From Kribbella sp. NBC_00382 (GTDB taxonomy: Bacteria > Actinomycetota > Actinomycetes > Propionibacteriales > Kribbellaceae): 64,000 bases of DNA. Of the stretch, positions 56,703 to 64,000 are shown in pieces. Under the pieces are notes generated by a model. That model saw only the letters and a program-made list of their open reading frames with translations, was not told the DNA's origin and did not search any database. Positions within the stretch are counted from its first letter, which is position 1; each line of letters begins with the position of its first letter. Where the stretch lies: positions 3,410,001 through 3,474,000 of the forward strand of contig NZ_CP107954.1 in the NCBI RefSeq assembly GCF_036067295.1, given 5' to 3'. The position numbers and the translations under genes are program-made.

Positions 56703-57701
56703 GTGGAGCTCGCGCTCGTCATCGCGGTCATCGTCATCGCGCTCGCCTTCGACTACACCAACGGTTTCCACGACGCCGCGAACGCGATCGCCACCTCGGT
56801 CTCCACCCGGGCGCTGACACCCCGGGTCGCGTTGCTGATGGCCGCGGTGTGCAACTTCGCCGGCGCCTTCCTCGGGACCGAGGTGGCCGAGACGATCGGC
56901 AAGGGCATCATCACCTTGCCATCCGGCAAGCACGGCCTGGTGGTCGTGATCGCCGCGCTCGTCGGCGCGATCACCTGGAACCTGATCACCTGGTACTTCG
57001 GGCTGCCGAGCTCCTCGTCGCACGCGCTGATCGGCGGCCTGGTCGGGGCCGGACTGGCCTCCACCAGCGTGGTGCTCTGGTCCGGCATCGTCGACAAGGT
57101 CGTCATTCCGATGGTGCTGTCACCCGCGGTGGGTTTCTTCGGCGCCTTCTTGCTGATGATCGCCATCCTGTGGATCTTCCGGCGCAGCAATCCGGGCAAG
57201 ACGACCCGTGGCTTCCGGGCCGCGCAGTCGGTGTCCGCGGCCGCGATGGCCCTCGGGCACGGGCTGCAGGACGCCCAGAAGACGATGGGCGTGATGTTCC
57301 TGGCGCTGCTCAGCACCGGGCATGTGGAGAAGGGCGACGGGATCCCGATCTGGGTCAAGATCTCGGCCGCGACCGCGATCTCGCTGGGTACGTACTCCGG
57401 CGGCTGGCGGATCATGCGGACCCTGGGCCGCCGGATCATCCACCTCGACCCGGCCCGCGGCTTCGCCTCCGAGGCGGTCGCGGCGACCGTGCTCTACGTG
57501 ATGGCGATCGGCCTGCACGCACCGGTCTCGACCACCCACACGATCACCTCGGCGGTGATGGGCGCCGGCGCCACCAAGCGGCTGTCCGCCGTGCGCTGGG
57601 GTGTCGCCAAGGGCATCGTGGCGGCCTGGGTGCTGACCATCCCGGCGGCAGGCGTCGTCGCGGCGGGGGTCTACTACCTGGCGCACATGATCCTCGAGTA
57701 G
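56703..57701 (+). CDS. Inorganic phosphate transporter, Pit family (first copy)
   Basis: A 332-residue low-affinity phosphate permease with about ten helices. The family signatures are duplicated: FDYTNGFHDAANAIATSVST in the first half, and HGLQDAQKTMGVMFLALLST in the second. GLPSSSSHALIGGLVGAGLA is also conserved. It symports metal-phosphate with H+. GTG 56703 lies two bases after the DUF47 stop, and both are one operon. Confidence 0.92.
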   Translation: MELALVIAVIVIALAFDYTNGFHDAANAIATSVSTRALTPRVALLMAAVCNFAGAFLGTEVAETIGKGIITLPSGKHGLVVVIAALVGAITWNLITWYFGLPSSSSHALIGGLVGAGLASTSVVLWSGIVDKVVIPMVLSPAVGFFGAFLLMIAILWIFRRSNPGKTTRGFRAAQSVSAAAMALGHGLQDAQKTMGVMFLALLSTGHVEKGDGIPIWVKISAATAISLGTYSGGWRIMRTLGRRIIHLDPARGFASEAVAATVLYVMAIGLHAPVSTTHTITSAVMGAGATKRLSAVRWGVAKGIVAAWVLTIPAAGVVAAGVYYLAHMILE

Positions 57702-57703
57702 TA

Positions 57704-57752
57704 GTTCATTCTTCGAGCAGTTCACCGCGATTTCACCCGGCGCGCTTAGCGT
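57704..57752 (+). promoter_or_regulatory. PHO-box-like direct repeats and -10 of the second Pit gene
   Basis: GTTCACCGCGA (57720-57730) and TTTCACCCGGC (57731-57741) are two abutting 11-base units of the PhoP-box type, with a third related word GTTCATTCTTC at 57704-57714. A -10-like TAGCGT follows at 57747-57752. PhoP binding here would link the second Pit gene to phosphate status. Confidence 0.55.
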
Positions 57753-57791
57753 GAGAGCGCTCCTGACGCCGCCCTCTGGGATGTGATCGTG

Positions 57792-58931
57792 ATGGATCTT
57801 TCGTTTCTCGTCATCGTGGTGATCATCACCGCCTTGGTGTTCGACTTCACCAACGGTTTCCACGACACCGCCAACGCGATGGCGACGTCGATCGCCACCG
57901 GAGCGCTGAAACCCAAGGTCGCCGTCGGACTGTCCGCCGTGCTGAACCTGGTCGGCGCGTTCGTCTCCACCGAGGTCGCCAAAACGATCTCCAGCGGGCT
58001 CGTCGACGACGCCAAGGTGACCGTGCCGATCATCTTCGGCGGCCTGGTCGGCGCCATCCTGTGGAACCTGCTCACCTGGTACGTCGGGTTGCCGAGCTCC
58101 TCGTCACACGCGCTGTTCGGCGGCCTGATCGGCGCCACCTGGATCGCGGCCGGCAGCGGTGCGGTCCACTTCGGCACCGTCGTGCAGAAGATCATCATCC
58201 CGGCCGTCGCCGCCCCGATCGTGGCCGGTGTGGTCGCCCTGCTCGGCACCTACCTGGTCTACACGATCACTCGGCGGGCCCGGAAGAAGAACGTCGACGA
58301 CGGGTTCCGGGTCGGCCAGATCGCCTCGGCCTCCCTCGTCTCGCTGGCGCACGGTACCGGTGACGCGCAGAAGACGATGGGCATCATCACGCTGGTGCTG
58401 ATCACCTCGGGCAGCCTGGCGTCCGGCTCCAAGCCGCCGCTCTGGGTGATCTTCGCGGCCGGCCTGGCGATCGCGGCCGGCACCTACCTGGGCGGCTGGC
58501 GGATCATCCGGACGATGGGCAAGGGGCTGACCGAGATCGAGTCGCCGCAGGGCTTCGCGGCGGAGACCAGCTCCACCGCCGTACTGCTGGCGTCGTCGCA
58601 CCTCGGCTTCCCGCTGTCGACGACCCAGGTCTGCTCCGGCAGCATCCTCGGCGCCGGCCTCGGCAAGCGCCTGGCGGAGGTCCGCTGGACGGTCGCCGGC
58701 CGGATGGCGCTGGCCTGGCTGTTCACCCTGCCGGCCGCCGCGATCGTCGGCGCCCTGGCCGGCCGGGTCGCCAACTCCGGCAACCTCGGCGTCACGATCA
58801 TCGCCGTCGCCGCGGCCGCCGCGGGTGGCTTCATCTACCTGGCATCACGCCGCAAGCCGGTCACGGCCGGCAACGTCAACGAGTACCCGGGCAGCACGAC
58901 GGCCCCGGCGTCCGCAGTACCGGCTGCCTGA
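57792..58931 (+). CDS. Inorganic phosphate transporter, Pit family (second copy)
   Basis: A 379-residue paralogue of the first Pit protein, with the same FDFTNGFHDTANAMATSIAT, GLPSSSSHALFGGLIGATW and HGTGDAQKTMGIITLVLITS. The second-half helices and a Gly/Ala-rich tail are longer. It has its own PHO-box-like promoter, whereas the first copy sits in an operon with DUF47, suggesting different regulation. In-frame GTG starts at 57783 and 57789 are alternatives to ATG 57792. The small membrane gene follows after ten bases. Confidence 0.92.
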   Translation: MDLSFLVIVVIITALVFDFTNGFHDTANAMATSIATGALKPKVAVGLSAVLNLVGAFVSTEVAKTISSGLVDDAKVTVPIIFGGLVGAILWNLLTWYVGLPSSSSHALFGGLIGATWIAAGSGAVHFGTVVQKIIIPAVAAPIVAGVVALLGTYLVYTITRRARKKNVDDGFRVGQIASASLVSLAHGTGDAQKTMGIITLVLITSGSLASGSKPPLWVIFAAGLAIAAGTYLGGWRIIRTMGKGLTEIESPQGFAAETSSTAVLLASSHLGFPLSTTQVCSGSILGAGLGKRLAEVRWTVAGRMALAWLFTLPAAAIVGALAGRVANSGNLGVTIIAVAAAAAGGFIYLASRRKPVTAGNVNEYPGSTTAPASAVPAA

Positions 58932-58941
58932 GGAGGATCTG

Positions 58942-59175
58942 ATGCACATCGACTGGAGCGCACTCGGCCAGGTCGCGATCGTGAGCCTCGTCTTCGGGGT
59001 CGGTATCGCGGTGCTGTTCGCCGTCGGAGTCAACGCCTTGTCCCGGCGCGCGGTCGCGGTCGAGGAGAAGAGGAGCGCGCCGCCGGCCGACACCGCGGTG
59101 GCCGGCCTCTGCTTCCTCGCCTGCCTCGCCGCCGTCGTCTACGGCCTGTACCTGATCATCCCGCAGTTCCACTGA
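58942..59175 (+). CDS. Small membrane protein linked to Pit
   Basis: A 77-residue protein with two helices (about 10-32 and 52-74) and a charged loop between. I know no family name, but a protein of this size and position often follows Pit genes in Actinobacteria. ATG 58942 has GAGGAGGATCTG upstream, and the gene is ten bases after the second Pit stop, so co-expression is likely. Confidence 0.75.
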   Translation: MHIDWSALGQVAIVSLVFGVGIAVLFAVGVNALSRRAVAVEEKRSAPPADTAVAGLCFLACLAAVVYGLYLIIPQFH

Positions 59176-59181
59176 GTCAGC

Positions 59182-59718
59182 TCAGCGGTTCCAGCGGCGG
59201 ACCGACCTCGCTACGTCCTTGGGGCGTAGCGAGGCGACCGCGCTCTCCCAGTTGTTGTAGAGGGAGTCGCCGAGCAGGTCGAGGCTCAGGAACGCCTGCG
59301 GGCGGACCGCCATCACCCAGGTGGCCGCCGCGGCATGGCCCTGCTGGTAGAGCAGCCGGTCGGCCGTCGCCTCGATCCGCGCCTTCCGGTCGTCGGGCGC
59401 CATGTTGATCGTCGCCCAGGCCTTCACGATCGCCGAGTCCTTGGCGGTCATCTGCGCCAGATAGGTCAGCGGGCCGCGCCACGATCCGCGGCGGCCGAGG
59501 CTGTCCAGGCTCTCCAGCGGGAACCAGCCGTTCTGGCAGCGCCGGCCGTTCACCGCCGACTCGATCTCCCGGGCCTGCTCCGGGCGCAGGTGCTGCGTCG
59601 CCCAGTACAAGAAGTAGACCCCGACATCCGGGATCTCCTCGGCCACGTTGCCCGGGATGCTCAGCTTCCCCGGTTCGAAGAGGTGCAGCTCTTCGTCTGA
59701 TCCGTACAAAGTAGTCAT
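59182..59718 (-). CDS. Hypothetical soluble protein
   Basis: A 178-residue protein that I do not recognise: LHLFEPGKLSIPGNVAEEIP, VGVYFLYWATQHLRPEQARE, GPLTYLAQMTAKDSAIVKAW and DRLLYQQGHAAAATWVMAVR. It is mostly helical with no membrane segment. ATG 59718 has a GGGCGGGGG purine run before it; the frame extends upstream but without support. The 3' end is six bases from the convergent Pit-linked gene. Confidence 0.6.
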   Translation of the reverse strand: MTTLYGSDEELHLFEPGKLSIPGNVAEEIPDVGVYFLYWATQHLRPEQAREIESAVNGRRCQNGWFPLESLDSLGRRGSWRGPLTYLAQMTAKDSAIVKAWATINMAPDDRKARIEATADRLLYQQGHAAAATWVMAVRPQAFLSLDLLGDSLYNNWESAVASLRPKDVARSVRRWNR

Positions 59719-59897
59719 TCCCCCGCCCAGCCCGATGACCGCAGGCCGGGCGTCCGGGGCGGGAACGCGACAGCCTGCCGTCGAGAGGGACCCCCCAGGT
59801 CCTGCTTCGACATACAAAGGTTCTTGGTACCCCTGGCTCGCGCCGGGGTCAACCCCTCGTCCGGATAGCGACGGGGGTGATAGCCGGAATGTTTGAC

Positions 59898-60647
59898 CTA
59901 CTTGCGGCGGCGGGCGGCCCGCTCGCGGAGCTCCTCGGCGTCGAGCCGGTCGGCCTCCTCGGGGGTCGGCGCGCCTCCGCCGTACGACGCCGGCAGCCAC
60001 CACGCACCGGCGGGCTTGTCCGGGGACGCCTTGATCGTGCGGTCGAGCATCCCGGCCATCGTCGTCCGCAGCCGGGCGGTGGCCTCGGTGGCGTCCTCGT
60101 CCTTGCTCACGGGCATCGGCTCGCCGACGGTGATGGCGACCTGCTGGTGCCGGGAGAAGTCACGGGGGTGGTCCTTGGTCATCATCCGCTGGGTGCCCCA
60201 CAGGATCATCGGGATCACCGGCACCCCGGCCTCGGCAGCCATCCGGACCGCGCCCGACTTGAACTCCTTCAGCTCGAACGACCGGCTGATGGTCGCCTCG
60301 GGGAAGACGCCGACGATCTCGCCCTCGCCGAGGTAGTGGATGGCTTCCCGGTACGACCCGGCGCCGGCGCCACGATCCACCGGGATGTGGTGCATGCCGC
60401 GCATCAGCGGTCCGGAGTACCGGTTGCGGAACAGCACCTCCTTGGCCATGAACCGGACCAGCCGCTTGCTCGGCTGTGCGCCGAACCCGCCGATCACGAA
60501 GTCCACGTAGCTGATGTGGTTCAGCGCCAGCACGGCACCACCCGTGGTCGGGATGTGCTCCGTCCCGACCATCGTGAAGCCCAGGTCGAGCACCTTGAAC
60601 GCGGTCTTGGCGAAGCCGATCACCGGCGGGTAGAGGATGTCGCGCAT
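59898..60647 (-). CDS. 1-acyl-sn-glycerol-3-phosphate acyltransferase (PlsC family)
   Basis: A 249-residue acyltransferase. Motif I is NHISYVDF (H-x4-D), motif II VDRGAGAG-like with the following Arg/Glu region, motif III FPEATIS and motif IV VPVIPMILWG. It transfers an acyl chain to lysophosphatidic acid, or acts on a related lipid in the membrane. Basic C-terminal tail (RERAARRRK). ATG 60647. Divergent from thiC across a gap that contains the TPP riboswitch on the other strand. Confidence 0.9.
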   Translation of the reverse strand: MRDILYPPVIGFAKTAFKVLDLGFTMVGTEHIPTTGGAVLALNHISYVDFVIGGFGAQPSKRLVRFMAKEVLFRNRYSGPLMRGMHHIPVDRGAGAGSYREAIHYLGEGEIVGVFPEATISRSFELKEFKSGAVRMAAEAGVPVIPMILWGTQRMMTKDHPRDFSRHQQVAITVGEPMPVSKDEDATEATARLRTTMAGMLDRTIKASPDKPAGAWWLPASYGGGAPTPEEADRLDAEELRERAARRRK

Positions 60648-60735
60648 GGTCCGACGCTATCGGGTCGGTCAACGGCGCGCGGATCCAGTACGCAGTACGC
60701 AAGCTGTGGTTAGAGTTGCCGACGACAAGTTGATA

Positions 60736-62468
<1,733 letters not shown>

Positions 62469-62656
62469 GCTTGCATCCGGGACAAATCTAGACTCGCCGG
62501 TCCGCGCTCCGAAGTACCCGAAAACCTCCTGACTCCGTGTGAGGGTGACGGTGAGTCGGGGCGCGGAAAGGCCCGATTTCAGCGGAGAATTGGGAGATCG
62601 GTGGCCACCGGGGTGATCACGGTGGGTGATCGGGCGAACCGGTTCAGGTTTTTGCC

Positions 62657-62671
62657 TTCACTCTGAGTGAA
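62657..62671 (+). promoter_or_regulatory. Palindromic operator upstream of the SatD-like gene
   Basis: TTCACTCTGAGTGAA is a perfect 7+1+7 palindrome, 44 bases before the GTG at 62716. It lies in a 247-base gap after thiC in which I see no gene. It may be bound by the downstream HTH protein itself or by another regulator. Confidence 0.6.
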
Positions 62672-62715
62672 TAAGACTGTAGCCTTAACCTGCGTCGGGA
62701 AGGAGGTACAAGGCG

Positions 62716-63315
62716 GTGGTCTTCGTTCTCACGGTAGATCAGCGAGGCAGCCGGAGCATCGGCGATCTCGTACCCGAGCTGCTGAATACGCTGAACCGGC
62801 GGCCGCGCCGGATCGGCCTGCTGCGCAAGTTCGAGCGCACGGCCGGCGACGAGGTGCAGGGCATTCTCTCGGAGGCTCGCGCCACGGTCGACGTCGTCGT
62901 GCAGCTGCTCCGCGCGGACACCTGGCACATCGGTCTCGGCGTCGGGGCGGTTGACCAGCCTCTGCCCCGGAGTACCAGGGCAGGCAGCGGGGAGGCATTC
63001 GTCTTCGCGCGGGAGGCGGTCAACCGGGCCAAGGCGAGCCCGCATCACGTGAACGTCGTCGGTGCGAACGAGCACGCGGCGGAGCAGGTGGAGAGCGTCA
63101 TGTGGCTGATGGCCTCGGTGCTGCGTCGCCGTAGCGAGCGCGGGTGGGCTGTGGCTGACCTGCTCGCCGAGGGGCTCACCAGGCGAGAGATCGGCGTGAA
63201 GCTGGGGATCAGCCAGTCCGCTGTCACCCAGCGGGCGCAGGCGGCCGGTTTCGCCGAGGAACAGCGCGGACGCGTGCTTGCGGCAGAGTTGCTCGAGGCT
63301 GGGGAGGTTGCATGA
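62716..63315 (+). CDS. SatD-family protein with C-terminal helix-turn-helix
   Basis: A 199-residue protein. Residues 1-110 match the SatD family (FVLTVDQRGSRSIGDLVPEL, AGDEVQGILSEARATVDVVV, WHIGLGVGAVDQPLPRSTRA), found in acid-tolerance loci of streptococci but biochemically unknown. The C-terminal part contains a sigma-region-4-like helix-turn-helix (VADLLAEGLTRREIGVKLGI, SQSAVTQRAQAAG). It may act as a DNA-binding regulator. GTG 62716 follows AAGGAGG at a wide 11-base spacing. It overlaps the next gene as ATGA. A palindrome lies upstream. Confidence 0.75.
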   Translation: MVFVLTVDQRGSRSIGDLVPELLNTLNRRPRRIGLLRKFERTAGDEVQGILSEARATVDVVVQLLRADTWHIGLGVGAVDQPLPRSTRAGSGEAFVFAREAVNRAKASPHHVNVVGANEHAAEQVESVMWLMASVLRRRSERGWAVADLLAEGLTRREIGVKLGISQSAVTQRAQAAGFAEEQRGRVLAAELLEAGEVA

Positions 63316-63866
63316 CGGCAGCGGTACTGGTGCTGACTGGGGTGGCTCTGGTGCTCGCCGTACTGGCGTGGGTGCCCAAATCGGGTGCCACGCTGGAGAT
63401 AGTGCTCAGTGGCGTGATGCTGGCCTGCTTGATGGGCACCGGCATCCTGCTGCTGGCGGGGCACGGCGTACAGGGTTGGCGGGAGGCCTGGTGGAACATC
63501 CTCCTCCTGGTCTCCGGCGGCCTTGCAGTAGCCGGTGGTGGCCCGCTGACCACGTCAGTGCTGGCGCTGGTCGACCGCGGCAACACCAGGTCGCAGTCAA
63601 CCCAGCAGGCCGGTGAGGTGCTCCGCGGTGGCGCGCTGATCGGCGCCCTGGAACGTGGCGCCATCTACGGCTCGATCGTGGCGGGCTGGCCCGAGGGGAT
63701 AGCGATCGTGCTGGCCATCAAGGGCCTGGCGCGATACCCAGAGCTGCGTAGTCCGGACCAGCCGGCCTCGGTGACGCCCACGGCGGTGGCGGAGCGATTC
63801 ATCATCGGCACCTTCACCAGTGTGCTGTGGGCCGTCACCTGCGCCGGGCTGCTGGTATCTCGTTAA
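63312..63866 (+). CDS. Five-helix membrane protein coupled to the SatD-like regulator
   Basis: A 184-residue membrane protein of unknown function with about five helices, including VLVLTGVALVLAVLAWVPKS, IVLSGVMLACLMGTGILLLA, NILLLVSGGLAVAGG and GTFTSVLWAVTCAGLLVS. A cytosolic loop (about 85-115) has GEVLRGGALIGALERGAIYG, a Gly-rich motif preceding a helix. Start overlaps the SatD-like stop (ATGA). The pair SatD/HTH plus membrane protein looks like a small regulatory module. Confidence 0.7.
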   Translation: MTAAVLVLTGVALVLAVLAWVPKSGATLEIVLSGVMLACLMGTGILLLAGHGVQGWREAWWNILLLVSGGLAVAGGGPLTTSVLALVDRGNTRSQSTQQAGEVLRGGALIGALERGAIYGSIVAGWPEGIAIVLAIKGLARYPELRSPDQPASVTPTAVAERFIIGTFTSVLWAVTCAGLLVSR

Positions 63867-63924
63867 GTGCCCCGAGTCCGACGTTCTTTGACGTGAGCGG
63901 CGCCCAGGCACGCACCTCGCGGCA

Positions 63925-63970
63925 GCGGAGAAACGGCCACGATGGAAAAACATCGAGGCCGCTTCTCCGC
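63925..63970 (+). terminator. Multi-helix hairpin at the end of the SatD-like operon
   Basis: GCGGAGAA (63925-63932) pairs with TTCTCCGC (63963-63970), CGGCC with GGCCG inside it and CGATG with CATCG next to the GAAAAA loop. The three helices are separated by single mismatches. It is 59 bases after the stop of the membrane protein gene. Confidence 0.75.
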
Positions 63971-64000
63971 CACCGCGATGCACGCACCTGAACACCGCTC

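Overview
The window is a single stretch of high-GC actinobacterial chromosome. GC-ending codons, frequent GTG starts, dense genes with ATGA and GTGA overlaps, the Asp23/AmaP-type envelope-stress operon, the GPGG small membrane protein, DUF5709 and the SigB/SigF-type sigma factor all point to the Propionibacteriales. A Kribbella-like soil organism is my best guess; this is inference from gene style, not a database match. I see no rRNA, tRNA, CRISPR array, transposase, integrase or phage gene. The region looks like ordinary chromosome with an accessory, catabolic flavour.

Layout. 0.1-5 kb: an anchored Thr/Pro-rich protein, a DHFR-fold reductase, and a two-gene amine oxidase/aldehyde dehydrogenase unit. 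5-11 kb: a DUF1992 gene under a CRP-like site, a fused alpha/beta TPP-dependent 2-oxoacid dehydrogenase E1, a GNAT enzyme, and a divergent PfpI/LysR pair. 11-17 kb: Ku for end joining, a coiled-coil protein, CsbD, a secreted esterase fused to a repeat propeller with two abutting LacI-like operators, a SigB/F sigma factor and a GPGG micro-protein. 18-22 kb: a six-gene Asp23/AmaP envelope-stress operon facing an ECF sigma factor whose co-transcribed partner is itself Asp23-like. 22-34 kb: a RIO kinase, an FAD dehydrogenase, a DUF5107 sugar protein, TetR with a secreted PI-PLC, OsmC, a FUSC protein, DUF5709, a P450 and a DUF1905-GNAT fusion.

34-45 kb: a GH38 alpha-mannosidase with a LacI-like operator, then a TAXI-TRAP transport locus (two solute-binding lipoproteins, a fused permease and a two-component system), followed by three covarying tandem hairpins and an aldo/keto reductase. 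45-50 kb: a phosphotransferase with a probable frameshift, a flavin reductase, and a membrane-tethered molybdopterin oxidoreductase with a fasciclin lipoprotein, preceded by a SigK-type promoter. 50-56 kb: a thioesterase with a channel-like protein, TetR/EamA/MarR, a NagZ-like lipoprotein and two DUF202 proteins. 56-59 kb: phosphate uptake (DUF47 protein plus two Pit transporters) with a PHO-box-like site. 59-64 kb: PlsC, thiC under a TPP riboswitch, and a SatD/HTH plus membrane-protein pair with a palindromic operator.

The most interesting material is between and around the genes: families of perfect or covarying palindromes at 3' ends, operator sites laid directly over putative leaderless promoters, the ECF-Asp23 module, and a window-wide excess of the tetramer GTAC. 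All function calls come from reading protein sequence by eye. No search, folding or alignment was run.
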